A stretch of DNA of 5,893 nucleotides. It comes from an uncultured bacterium (GTDB taxonomy: Bacteria; Omnitrophota; Gorgyraeia; Gorgyraeales; Gorgyraeaceae). A model generated the notes under the pieces. The model was not told the origin of the DNA. It worked only from the letters and a program-made list of their open reading frames with translations, and made no database searches. The position numbers and the translations under genes are program-made. This document shows positions 1-5,893 of this stretch, in pieces. The stretch lies in the NCBI GenBank assembly GCA_913009675.1, contig CAJVXD010000089.1, positions 1-5,893 on the forward strand, written 5' to 3'. Every line of letters begins with the position of its first letter. Position 1 is the first letter of the stretch.

Positions 1-861
1 TCTTCCGTTGCAGCAGTCTTGTTAAATAAGGCAATTGGCAAAAGACTTGATTGTATCTTTGTTGACAATGGTTTATTAAGAAAAGGTGAGAGGACAAATG
101 TGGTAAGGACATTCAAGAGACATTTTCGCATGAATCTTCATGTCCTTGATGCCGAAAAGCGCTTTCTCAAAAGATTGAAAGGGGTTAGTGACCCTGAAAA
201 AAAGCGTAAGATCATAGGGAGAGAGTTTATCAGGGTCTTTGAAGAAAAGGCAAGGGGACTCGGCAGGATAAGATTTCTCGGCCAGGGCACTATCTACCCG
301 GACGTCATCGAAAGTGTTTCTGCAAAGGGGGGTCCATCCTGCATAATAAAATCCCATCACAATGTCGGTGGCCTTCCTAAAGATATGGGGTTAAGATTAA
401 TCGAGCCCCTGAAAGACCTTTTCAAGGATGAGGTAAGAAGACTGGGCAGGGAACTTGGCATAAATAGCAATATTCTCGACAGGCAGCCATTCCCAGGGCC
501 TGGTCTTGCCGTGAGGATCTTGGGAGAAGTCACAAAGGATAGGCTCGATGTCCTTCGCGAGGCCGACCGTATAGTCCAGGAGGAGATGGAGGGTTACGAA
601 TATTATAGGGATATCTGGCAGTCCTTCGCAGTGCTTTTACCGGTTAAGAGCGTAGGCGTAATGGGCGATGAGAGGAGCTATGAGAATGTCTGTGCCCTAA
701 GGGCCGTTACAAGCCTTGATGCCATGACAGCTGATTGGGCAAGGATCCCTTACGATATCCTGGGCAGGATTTCCAACCGCATCATAAACGAGGTCAAAGG
801 CATTAACCGTGTCGTCTACGACATCAGCTCTAAACCCCCTTCGACTATAGAATGGGAGTAG
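1..861 (+). CDS. guaA: GMP synthase (glutamine-hydrolysing), C-terminal part; 5' end outside window
   Basis: GuaA catalyses the last step of GMP synthesis: XMP is adenylated with ATP and aminated with ammonia from glutamine, in the cytoplasm. Frame 1 is open from the first base, and the first residues (SSVAAVLL) match the end of the PP-loop SGGVDSS, so the glutamine amidotransferase domain and the start of the ATP pyrophosphatase domain lie off the left edge. The window holds 286 codons of a protein usually about 510-525 residues long. Visible family motifs are [10 protein letters not shown] (after base 60), GQGTIYPDV (from 280), [10 protein letters not shown] (from about 349), [15 protein letters not shown] (from 484), [14 protein letters not shown] (from 667) and the diagnostic C-terminal end KPPSTIEWE, followed by TAG. 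The later motifs belong to the XMP-binding dimerisation domain. A TTG codon at 19 is an internal leucine, not a start. The next gene is convergent. Identification is very secure. Confidence 0.98.
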   Translation, partial: SSVAAVLLNKAIGKRLDCIFVDNGLLRKGERTNVVRTFKRHFRMNLHVLDAEKRFLKRLKGVSDPEKKRKIIGREFIRVFEEKARGLGRIRFLGQGTIYPDVIESVSAKGGPSCIIKSHHNVGGLPKDMGLRLIEPLKDLFKDEVRRLGRELGINSNILDRQPFPGPGLAVRILGEVTKDRLDVLREADRIVQEEMEGYEYYRDIWQSFAVLLPVKSVGVMGDERSYENVCALRAVTSLDAMTADWARIPYDILGRISNRIINEVKGINRVVYDISSKPPSTIEWE

Positions 862-877
862 TTTTATATTCGGTACT

Positions 878-910
878 CTCACGCGAAGAATATCTCTTTC
901 TTCGAGCGAG
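878..910. other. Imperfect stem-loop in GC-rich spacer between convergent genes
   Basis: Bases 884-890 (CGAAGAA) pair perfectly with 898-904 (TTCTTCG) around a 7-base loop. The stem extends outward with two mismatches to 878-880/908-910. The neighbouring bases repeat short words (TCGAGC at 902 and 923, GCGAG at 906 and 914), so alternative pairings exist, such as CTCTC 876-880 with GAGAG 916-920. The position between the stops of guaA and lpxB suggests transcription termination in one or both directions. However, no T-run follows the stem on either strand, so a canonical intrinsic terminator is not supported. It could also be a REP-like dispersed repeat. Confidence 0.4.
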
Positions 911-935
911 TCTGCGAGAGGGTCGAGCCAAGAAA

Positions 936-2072
936 TTAATCAAGTAATTTCAGGATTATATGGCAGGCACGTTCTGTAGCACCGCATTCGCCGAGTTTTT
1001 GTTTAACTTGACGGAGACCTTTCTTTATATTTTCTTGCCTGTCTTCATCATTTAAGATCTCAAGGACTTCTTTGGATATATTTTCCGCCCTTACCCGAAA
1101 TTGTGTCAATTCTGGCACTATTCTTTTTCCTGCCACGACATTTACAAGGCCTATATCAGGAATCTTTATCATGTTTTTTGCCAGGAGCCAGGTGATAAAA
1201 GATGTCTTATAGATAATGACCATCGGCTTTTGCATGATGGCCGTTTCGAGCGTCGCACTTCCGGAAGAGAGTATCACTAGATCGGATATATCCATTATTT
1301 CATAGGGCCTGTTTTCAAGAGAGTGGGGTTTTATTTTTGAACGAGAGATTATCCGCTTGTATATGGCTCGATCGAGTTCTTTGCATCGGGAGAGGATGAA
1401 TTCAACCTCAGGCAGAACCAATTTTATCTTTTCGCAGGAGCTTAGCATTACAGGAAGATGACGTTCAATCTCTTTTTTCCGGGAACCCGGGAGAAGAGAG
1501 ACTCTTAGAGAATGATGATTGAGATGCAGGTGTTTCAGGGTCTCTTCTTTTTTCCAGGAAGGCCTTACTATGTCTAAAAAAGGATGGCCTACAAAGCTTA
1601 CTTTTACTCCAGCCTCTTTATAAAGTTCTTCCTCAAATCCGAATATTACAATCATCTTGTCGACGTATTTTTTTATTTCGGCTATCCTATTCTTGCCCCA
1701 GGCCCATATCTGTGGGCTGATGTAGTAGACTACGGGGATATTTTTTTCTTTTGCTAATCTTGCAAAACGGAGGTTAAATCCAGGATAATCGACAAGGATT
1801 ACAAGATCAGGCCTTCTGGTTTCAAGGAGCATTGAAAGTTCTGCGAGGATTTTTTTAAAGGTCGCCAAATGTCTTATTACTTCTATAAAACCTACGACAG
1901 CCAATTCTACTATATCATGGATAATCTCAACGCCAGCAGCCTCCATCCTTTTACCTCCTATACCAAAGATCTTAAGATGGGGATTTTTTGATAAGAGGGA
2001 TTTAACTAAATGGCTGGCCTGGAGGTCTCCCGATGTTTCGCCCGCAACAATTAGGATGCTTTTCTTTTTCAT
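936..2072 (-). CDS. lpxB: Lipid-A-disaccharide synthase LpxB
   Basis: LpxB is a GT19-family glycosyltransferase, peripheral on the inner membrane, that joins UDP-2,3-diacylglucosamine to lipid X (2,3-diacylglucosamine 1-phosphate) to make the tetraacyl disaccharide of lipid A. The 378-residue product has the usual length. Motifs in order are GETSGD (11-16), the GIGG/M..AG region (37-47), DYPGFN (95-100, matching the DAPDFN-type motif with the essential aspartate), YISPQIWAWG (117-126), GHP (162-164), LLPGSR (193-198), SSGSATLE (269-276), a IPDIGLVNVVAG segment (304-315) and PELTQ (320-324). The start ATG (2072-2070) overlaps the TGA of the upstream oxidoreductase as ATGA. Only a weak purine stretch precedes it, so translation probably depends on coupling. 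It is convergent with guaA. No defects are seen. Confidence 0.98.
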   Translation of the reverse strand: MKKKSILIVAGETSGDLQASHLVKSLLSKNPHLKIFGIGGKRMEAAGVEIIHDIVELAVVGFIEVIRHLATFKKILAELSMLLETRRPDLVILVDYPGFNLRFARLAKEKNIPVVYYISPQIWAWGKNRIAEIKKYVDKMIVIFGFEEELYKEAGVKVSFVGHPFLDIVRPSWKKEETLKHLHLNHHSLRVSLLPGSRKKEIERHLPVMLSSCEKIKLVLPEVEFILSRCKELDRAIYKRIISRSKIKPHSLENRPYEIMDISDLVILSSGSATLETAIMQKPMVIIYKTSFITWLLAKNMIKIPDIGLVNVVAGKRIVPELTQFRVRAENISKEVLEILNDEDRQENIKKGLRQVKQKLGECGATERACHIILKLLD

Positions 2073-2986
2073 TTCTTTAACTTCTTGATTATCCTGTGGG
2101 CCACCGAGAGGGCATTATAGGCCTCTACCCCGGAGACAATAGGTCTATGTCTGTAGATAACACAGTTTACGAATGAGGAGAGTTCTTTCTGTAAAGGCTT
2201 TTCCTTTTTTATGTTTATCTTCTCCGTAACGATCTTATTTCTGATTTTTCTGGATAAGACGGCCTCCTGTTTTATATAATCCAGAGATATATAACAATCC
2301 TGCTGGAAGATCCTTATCTTGCGCATGCTATCGCTGGTTACGCGGCTTGCCGTAAGATCGCACACGCTGCCATTTTCGAATCTAATCCTGGCGTTTGCTA
2401 TATCTTCATATTTCGTAAGAATCCCCATACCGATTGCCTGAATATCCTTTATCCTGGATTTTGTAAGTTCCAGGACTATATCTATATCGTGAATCATAAG
2501 GTCCAGTACTACACCTACGTCCTTGACCCTGGGTGTGAAGGGTCCGAGCCTATGGACCTCTATAAATCTGGGCATAGGCCGAAGACGTTCTATTGCCTGG
2601 ATAGCTGAATTAAAACGTTCAACGTGCCCTACTTGCATTATCATATGTTTTCTTTTGGCTATCCTTACGAGCTCAGATGCCTCTTTAAGTGTCCTGGTAA
2701 TGGGTTTTTCTATCAAAACATGGATACCGTGATTGAGGAAGAATCTTCCTATTTTATGATGTAGATAGGTAGGTGTAACTATGCTTACGGCATCGGGGCT
2801 GACAGATAATAATTCTTTATAATCTGTAAACCAGGGTTTTTTCAAGGAAGAGGCAAGAAGGCCAACCCTTTTTTTATCAGTATCGCAGAGACCTGCAATT
2901 TCAACATTGTTTAATTTTGAATATATACGGGCGTGAATAGAACCCAAGTGTCCCAGGCCTATTACGGCAATACGCACTTTTTTCAT
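2069..2986 (-). CDS. Gfo/Idh/MocA-family NAD(P)-dependent oxidoreductase, lpxB-linked
   Basis: With the start at 2986 the product is 305 residues, somewhat short for the family (often 330-380). The N-terminal Rossmann fold is clear: VRIAVIGLGHLG (4-15) contains GxGxxG, and the family EKP motif is at 93-95 with the catalytic-type lysine K94. The C-terminal domain has GHVERFN (120-126) and an LDLMIHDIDIVLEL stretch (161-174) whose H166/D167/D169 match the family's HDxD substrate-side motif. The frame stays open to an ATG at 3037, adding 17 residues. I prefer the ATG at 2986 because the Rossmann strand begins there and because the promoter -10 lies inside the longer version. The gene overlaps lpxB by 4 bases. 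Family members near lpx genes include GnnA, which oxidises UDP-GlcNAc at C3 for amide-linked lipid A. That role is possible here, but no GnnB aminotransferase is in view, so the substrate is unproven. Confidence 0.93.
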   Translation of the reverse strand: MKKVRIAVIGLGHLGSIHARIYSKLNNVEIAGLCDTDKKRVGLLASSLKKPWFTDYKELLSVSPDAVSIVTPTYLHHKIGRFFLNHGIHVLIEKPITRTLKEASELVRIAKRKHMIMQVGHVERFNSAIQAIERLRPMPRFIEVHRLGPFTPRVKDVGVVLDLMIHDIDIVLELTKSRIKDIQAIGMGILTKYEDIANARIRFENGSVCDLTASRVTSDSMRKIRIFQQDCYISLDYIKQEAVLSRKIRNKIVTEKINIKKEKPLQKELSSFVNCVIYRHRPIVSGVEAYNALSVAHRIIKKLKK

Positions 2987-2993
2987 ATTTATA

Positions 2994-3022
2994 ATGATAA
3001 CAAAGAGATGGACAATTGTCAA
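2994..3022 (-). promoter_or_regulatory. Sigma70-type extended -10 promoter for the oxidoreductase-lpxB unit
   Basis: On the minus strand a perfect TTGACA (3022-3017) is followed after exactly 17 bases by TATCAT (2999-2994; 5 of 6 consensus). TGT directly before the -10 gives the extended TGn element. Only 7 bases (TATAAAT) separate the -10 from the ATG at 2986. The transcript should therefore begin at or within a base or two of the start codon, giving a leaderless mRNA. This fits the absence of any Shine-Dalgarno sequence before that ATG. Confidence 0.75.
3011..3020. repeat. Perfect 10-bp palindrome GACAATTGTC overlapping both -35 elements
   Basis: GACAATTGTC is self-complementary and lies next to or inside the -35 hexamers of both divergent promoter candidates. 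It might be a small operator. It might equally be a by-product of back-to-back -35 sequences, since TTGACAA read inversely gives TTGTCAA. No second copy was noticed. Confidence 0.35.
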
Positions 3023-3042
3023 TGGACGTGCTAACATAATAT
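3016..3042 (+). promoter_or_regulatory. Weak candidate promoter for the msbA-type gene
   Basis: TTGTCA (3016-3021, 5 of 6) is followed after 15 bases by TAATAT (3037-3042, 4 of 6). The spacing is short and the -10 is poor, so this is tentative. It would start transcription near 3049 and give a leader of about 45 bases. Its -35 lies almost exactly on top of the -35 of the opposite-strand promoter, so the two units could not be occupied by polymerase at the same time. Confidence 0.3.
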
Positions 3043-3060
3043 TTCTGGGGCGGGATCTTG

Positions 3061-3090
3061 ATGATCGAGATTTCGCCTCAGCCCATATAA
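3061..3090 (+). other. Possible 9-codon upstream ORF before the msbA-type gene
   Basis: ATG at 3061 opens a 9-residue frame (MIEISPQPI) ending in TAA at 3088-3090, three bases before the ATG at 3094 and in the same frame. A purine-rich GGGGCGGGA lies 5 bases upstream. The main start has no convincing ribosome site of its own, so termination-reinitiation is conceivable. A chance ORF of this size is common. Confidence 0.12.
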
Positions 3091-3093
3091 GAT

Positions 3094-4914
3094 ATGAAAG
3101 ATTATATACGTTTTCTCAAATTCGTGAAGCCGCATCTCTGGATAATCGTCATAGCAATATGCTGCATGGTTGTTACATCCGGAATGGGTGGGGTATCGCT
3201 GGGGATGATAATACCCCTTGTTGACAATATATTGTCCGGTCGGGACATATCTATACCGGGGACTCACAACCCTCCGCAATTTTTAGTTGAGATCATAGAT
3301 AAGATAAACAGTTTTCCAAAGATTGCCTTGCTGAACTGGCTTATTATTCTTATAACGTGTATATTTCTTATAAAGGAACTCTTCTTATTCTTTCAGACCT
3401 ATTTTATGAGTAAGCTTGGCCAGTCGGTCTTAAGGGATGTCAGGCTCGCTATATACAAAAAACTGCTTGCCCTTTCAAATGACTTTTACTCTGAAATGCA
3501 GACCGGAGAACTTGTCTCAAGGGTTACCTTTGATGTAGGGATAATAGTAAATTCCATAACAGAGGGTCTTACAGACCTTTTATTTCAGCCAATACAGCTA
3601 CTGGTCTATCTTGCGATGCTCATGTGGATAAAGATATACTTTTCTATTTCATGGGCATTGACCTTTGTTACCATTCTGGTGGTTCCTTTAGTGGTATATC
3701 CGGTTATAAGGATAGCCAAAAAACTTAGGAAGATTTCTACAGCTACTCAGGAAAGTATGTCAGATATCAATTCTTCATTATTCGAGACCATATACGGGAT
3801 CAATATAGTTAAATCCTTTTGCGCTGAGGACTATCAGACACAGAAATTCAGCCTTTACAATCAGAGATATTTTAAGATGCTCATGAAATCCGTTAAGCGT
3901 ATGGCAATCATAAATCCACTCGGAGAATTTGTAGGGGTTTTAGCTATGGCCATAGTATTGTGGATTGGGGGCAAGGGCGTCCTGAAGGGCCATCTTTCAC
4001 CGGGGGCATTTATAGCATTTCTGGCAGCACTCCTATCTCTTATAAAGCCCTTTAAACGCTTGAGTAGGCTTTATGCGGTAAATCTTCAAGCTGTAGCAGC
4101 CATAACCAGGGTATACAAGATACTGGATAGAACGCCAAGCGTAAAGGAGAAGGAGGGTGCTGTCACATTTAATGGATTCAGGGATTCTATAGAATTCAGG
4201 GATGTTGATTTTTCATACAGGGAAGGGGGAGCTGTAGTATTAAAAGACGTTAACCTGTATATTCCGAAAGGGAAGATCCTTGCTATAGTCGGACTTAGCG
4301 GCGTCGGTAAAAGCACGCTAGTTAGCCTATTACCCAGATTTTACGACCTAAAAAAGGGCAATATCTTAATTGATAAAAGAGATATAAAGGATTTTACTCT
4401 AAGGTCTCTTAGGGAGCGGATAGGGATAGTATTGCAGGAAACCATATTGTTTAATGACTCGGTTCGTAATAACATAGCCTTTGGGGATCCAGACGCGAGA
4501 TTAGAGGATATTATAAAGGCAGCAAAGGTGGCAAATGCCCATGATTTTATTGTGAAGATGCCCGATGGCTATAATGCCATAGTAGGGGATAGAGGGATAA
4601 GGCTTTCCGGCGGAGAAAAGCAGCGTATAGCCATTGCCAGGGCCCTATTTAAAGACCCTCCCATACTTATTCTTGATGAAGCCACAAGTCAGCTGGATTC
4701 AGAGTCAGAACGTCTTGTCCAGGAGGCAATCGACAAGCTTATGGCTCACAGGACAGCGTTGGTTATTGCCCATAGGCTTTCTACGGTGGAGCACGCTGAT
4801 AATATAGTGGTGCTTGAAAAAGGCAGGATAGTGGAGTCAGGTACACACAGTGAACTATTAGGACATTCAGGCCTATATAAGAGATTGCATGAACTGCAGT
4901 TTGAGGGGGTTTGA
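3094..4914 (+). CDS. msbA: MsbA-type lipid A / lipid exporter, ABC half-transporter (fused permease and ATPase)
   Basis: This is predicted to be an inner-membrane homodimer that flips lipid A core from the cytoplasmic to the periplasmic leaflet using ATP. The 606-residue product has the usual half-transporter layout. Six hydrophobic segments lie at about 15-42, 78-101, 162-180, 184-206, 274-293 and 303-320, followed by a nucleotide-binding domain from about 365. That domain is complete: A-loop tyrosine Y375, Walker A GLSGVGKST (400-408), Q-loop glutamine Q448, signature LSGGE (504-508, E in place of the common Q), Walker B LILDE with D528 and catalytic E529, a D-loop reading SQLD rather than SALD, and switch histidine H560. 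ATG 3094 fits the family N terminus (MKDYIRFLKFVKPH) but has no clear Shine-Dalgarno. The divergent lpxB unit supports lipid A as the substrate. Related exporters of other lipids or drugs share this architecture, so the fold is certain and the substrate likely. Confidence 0.9.
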   Translation: MKDYIRFLKFVKPHLWIIVIAICCMVVTSGMGGVSLGMIIPLVDNILSGRDISIPGTHNPPQFLVEIIDKINSFPKIALLNWLIILITCIFLIKELFLFFQTYFMSKLGQSVLRDVRLAIYKKLLALSNDFYSEMQTGELVSRVTFDVGIIVNSITEGLTDLLFQPIQLLVYLAMLMWIKIYFSISWALTFVTILVVPLVVYPVIRIAKKLRKISTATQESMSDINSSLFETIYGINIVKSFCAEDYQTQKFSLYNQRYFKMLMKSVKRMAIINPLGEFVGVLAMAIVLWIGGKGVLKGHLSPGAFIAFLAALLSLIKPFKRLSRLYAVNLQAVAAITRVYKILDRTPSVKEKEGAVTFNGFRDSIEFRDVDFSYREGGAVVLKDVNLYIPKGKILAIVGLSGVGKSTLVSLLPRFYDLKKGNILIDKRDIKDFTLRSLRERIGIVLQETILFNDSVRNNIAFGDPDARLEDIIKAAKVANAHDFIVKMPDGYNAIVGDRGIRLSGGEKQRIAIARALFKDPPILILDEATSQLDSESERLVQEAIDKLMAHRTALVIAHRLSTVEHADNIVVLEKGRIVESGTHSELLGHSGLYKRLHELQFEGV

Positions 4915-4928
4915 GCAACAGAAAGTGC

Positions 4929-4956
4929 TTGCAAAAGAAAGAGGGTATGTTATAAT
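4929..4956 (+). promoter_or_regulatory. Extended -10 promoter for rpsB
   Basis: A perfect TATAAT (4951-4956) is preceded directly by TGT, giving a TGnTATAAT extended -10. Sixteen bases upstream is TTGCAA (4929-4934, 4 of 6 to TTGACA). Transcription should start near 4963, giving a leader of about 130 bases before the rpsB start. The promoter begins 14 bases after the msbA stop, so rpsB has its own strong promoter even if some read-through occurs. Confidence 0.75.
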
Positions 4957-5040
4957 ATCTTCCCTAAATATGAGGTCACAGGTAGATAGAAAAGTTATTT
5001 TTTATGGTATAGGAAAGTATGAAATATTTTTCTAACCACT

Positions 5041-5076
5041 GAAAATCGCATACAGTTATCCTCGAAAGCGATTTTC
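5041..5076 (+). promoter_or_regulatory. rpsB leader stem-loop, candidate S2 autoregulatory element
   Basis: GAAAATCGC (5041-5049) and GCGATTTTC (5068-5076) form a perfect 9-bp stem around an 18-base loop, ending 4 bases before the Shine-Dalgarno. The loop contains CCTC (5060-5063), complementary to GAGG (5083-5086) of the Shine-Dalgarno; TCCT (5059-5062) can likewise pair with AGGA (5081-5084). A pseudoknot that hides the ribosome site is thus possible. S2 is known to repress its own operon through the mRNA leader in E. coli. Whether this structure does so here is inference. No T-run follows, so it is not a terminator. Confidence 0.45.
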
Positions 5077-5080
5077 TTGA

Positions 5081-5086
5081 AGGAGG
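5081..5086 (+). promoter_or_regulatory. Strong Shine-Dalgarno AGGAGG fixing the rpsB GTG start
   Basis: A perfect AGGAGG lies 7 bases before GTG 5094. This selects the GTG as the start, and the resulting N terminus ([18 protein letters not shown]) is the expected S2 beginning. It is the only strong ribosome site in the window. Confidence 0.9.
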
Positions 5087-5093
5087 CAAACTA

Positions 5094-5793
5094 GTGGATA
5101 TAGAGTTAATCAAACAATTGTTAGAGGCAGGGGCCCATTTTGGCCACAATCGAAGCCGATGGAATCCCAAGATGAAGCGGTTTATCTTTGGAGAACGCAG
5201 CAAGATTTATATTATAGACCTTGAGAAAACTGCCGAGTTTCTTGCTAAGGCCAGGGAATTTATGAAGGATATTGCATCAAGAGGAGAGACGGTGCTTTTC
5301 GTAGGCACTAAGAAACAGGCACAGGATATTATAGTCGAATCGGCCCAGCGTTCGGGTATGTATTTTGTTAAGGATAGATGGCTTGGCGGGACGCTTACGA
5401 ATTATAAGACTATCCGGAATAGTATAAAAAGACTCAAGGAAATCGAGGCCATGGAACAGGATGGCACTTTTGAGGCTATTACAAAGAAGGAAAGAGCGAT
5501 ACTTACTAAAGAGATGGAAAAATTAAGGAGAAATCTCCAGGGGATAGTGAATATGAAAAAGATGCCCGAGGCGATGTTCGTTGTAGACGCCAAGAAGGAA
5601 GAGATCGCTATCAAGGAAGCTAAAAAACTCTCCATTCCCATAGTAGCTATCCTGGACACAAATGCAAACCCGGATTACATAGATTATCCTATACCCGCAA
5701 ATGACGATGCCATGCGTTCCATAAAGCTTATAACAGGGCTTATTACAGATAGTATAATGGAAGGAAAAAAACAATTCGACCAGTCAGAACTTG
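5094..5793 (+). CDS. rpsB: 30S ribosomal protein S2, 3' end lost at the adapter junction
   Basis: S2 is a primary component of the small ribosomal subunit, needed for S1 attachment and initiation. The GTG start with AGGAGG gives a textbook N terminus: [19 protein letters not shown] (9-27) and [16 protein letters not shown] (31-46), then [13 protein letters not shown] (67-79), [14 protein letters not shown] (93-106), the coiled region with [14 protein letters not shown] (130-143), the [13 protein letters not shown] segment (157-169) and [26 protein letters not shown] (184-209). Genuine sequence ends at about codon 233, where an Illumina adapter is joined. The frame appears to run on to a TGA at 5814, but its final residues (GRAHV) are translated adapter. 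Normal S2 proteins are about 230-260 residues, so a short C-terminal tail and the true stop are missing. tsf, the usual downstream partner, would lie beyond the break. Confidence 0.97.
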
Positions 5794-5859
5794 AGATCGG
5801 AAGAGCACACGTCTGAACTCCAGTCACACTGATATATCTCGTATGCCGTCTTCTGCTTG
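5794..5859 (+). other. Illumina TruSeq indexed adapter (sequencing artefact)
   Basis: Bases 5794-5827 are the TruSeq read-1 adapter beginning AGATCGGAAGAGCACACGTC. Bases 5828-5835 (ACTGATAT) are the index position, matching what I recall as TruSeq index 25. Bases 5836-5859 are the P7 flow-cell end (ATCTCGTATGCCG... CTGCTTG). The match is complete, so this is synthetic and should be trimmed. The first A (5794) could be either genomic or the A-tail base. Confidence 0.99.
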
Positions 5860-5893
5860 AAAAAAAAAAAAAAAAAAAAAAAATAAAAAAAAC
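5860..5893 (+). other. Poly-A read-through after the adapter (sequencing artefact)
   Basis: Directly after the P7 end come 24 A bases, one T, 8 A and a final C. This is the usual filler called when an Illumina read runs past the end of a short insert. The A filler fits four-colour chemistry, whereas two-colour instruments give G. It is not a biological poly-A tail. Confidence 0.95.

Noticed and set aside
19..21. TTG at base 19 as the start of guaA
   Set aside because: The frame is open to the left edge and the residues before it (SSVAAV) belong to the PP-loop region of GMP synthase. The gene is truncated by the window, not started here.
878..935. Intrinsic terminator between guaA and lpxB
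   Set aside because: The hairpin is imperfect and no T-run follows it on either strand, so it is listed only as a stem-loop.
2987..3037. Longer N terminus for the oxidoreductase starting at ATG 3037 (17 extra residues)
   Set aside because: The added residues have no family counterpart, the nucleotide-binding strand begins right after the ATG at 2986, and the extension overlaps a near-perfect promoter. Neither start has a Shine-Dalgarno, so this is not absolutely excluded.
2994..3224. Plus-strand 76-residue ORF across the divergent region
   Set aside because: It lies mostly out of frame inside the msbA-type gene, overlaps promoters and has no recognisable protein character.
3031..3279. Minus-strand 82-residue ORF opposite the start of the msbA-type gene
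   Set aside because: It is antisense to a clear transporter N terminus, has a low-complexity Tyr/His-rich composition, and no family resemblance.
4987..5034. Second leader stem TAGAAAA/TTTTCTA before rpsB
   Set aside because: Only 7 AT-rich pairs across a 34-base loop; likely by chance in this AT-rich stretch.
4976..5203. Minus-strand 75-residue ORF covering the rpsB leader and start
   Set aside because: It is antisense to the conserved S2 N terminus and the leader, with no ribosome site or family features; a shadow frame.
1..5793. CRISPR array, insertion sequence, phage or defence genes, tRNA or rRNA
   Set aside because: Both strands were scanned by eye: no spaced repeats, transposase motifs, integrase, or tRNA-like cloverleaf were seen. 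The window is ordinary housekeeping and envelope genes.
5860..5893. Poly-A tail or genomic homopolymer tract
   Set aside because: It follows directly on the P7 adapter end, so it is base-calling filler.

Overview
This is a bacterial chromosomal segment, seen as the end of an assembled contig, with four and a half recognisable genes and a synthetic tail. LpxB and an MsbA-type flippase imply a Gram-negative (diderm) bacterium that makes lipid A. Coding is dense, AT-leaning, and uses many AGG/AGA arginine and ATA isoleucine codons. The gene mix and style remind me of uncultivated lineages such as Omnitrophota, but that placement is an impression and not shown by the sequence.

Layout. Bases 1-861 (+) hold the C-terminal 286 codons of guaA (GMP synthase), entering just inside the PP-loop. 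A 74-base gap with a GC-rich imperfect stem-loop separates it from the convergent lpxB (936-2072, -). A Gfo/Idh/MocA-family oxidoreductase (2069-2986, -) lies upstream of lpxB on the same strand and overlaps it by ATGA, so the two should be co-transcribed and translationally coupled. A 107-base divergent region (2987-3093) carries a very good promoter for the oxidoreductase, placed so that its mRNA should be leaderless. It also holds a weaker, overlapping promoter candidate for the opposite gene. The msbA-type ABC transporter (3094-4914, +) follows. A 179-base gap then holds an extended -10 promoter and a roughly 130-base leader in front of rpsB (5094 to about 5793, +). That leader contains a perfect 9-bp stem whose loop can pair with the Shine-Dalgarno sequence.

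The last 100 bases (5794-5893) are not biological. They are a full Illumina TruSeq indexed adapter followed by poly-A read-through. The rpsB reading frame is therefore cut off after about 233 codons, and its apparent last residues and stop come from the adapter.

How the genes work together. The oxidoreductase, lpxB and msbA form a small outer-membrane lipid module: possible nucleotide-sugar modification, disaccharide formation, then flipping of the lipid A core across the inner membrane. They are arranged as divergent units from one control region. guaA and rpsB are unrelated housekeeping neighbours. I found no mobile element, CRISPR array, tRNA or rRNA, and no clearly novel multi-gene system. 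The most interesting signals are regulatory (the leaderless divergent promoter and the rpsB leader) plus the adapter contamination.
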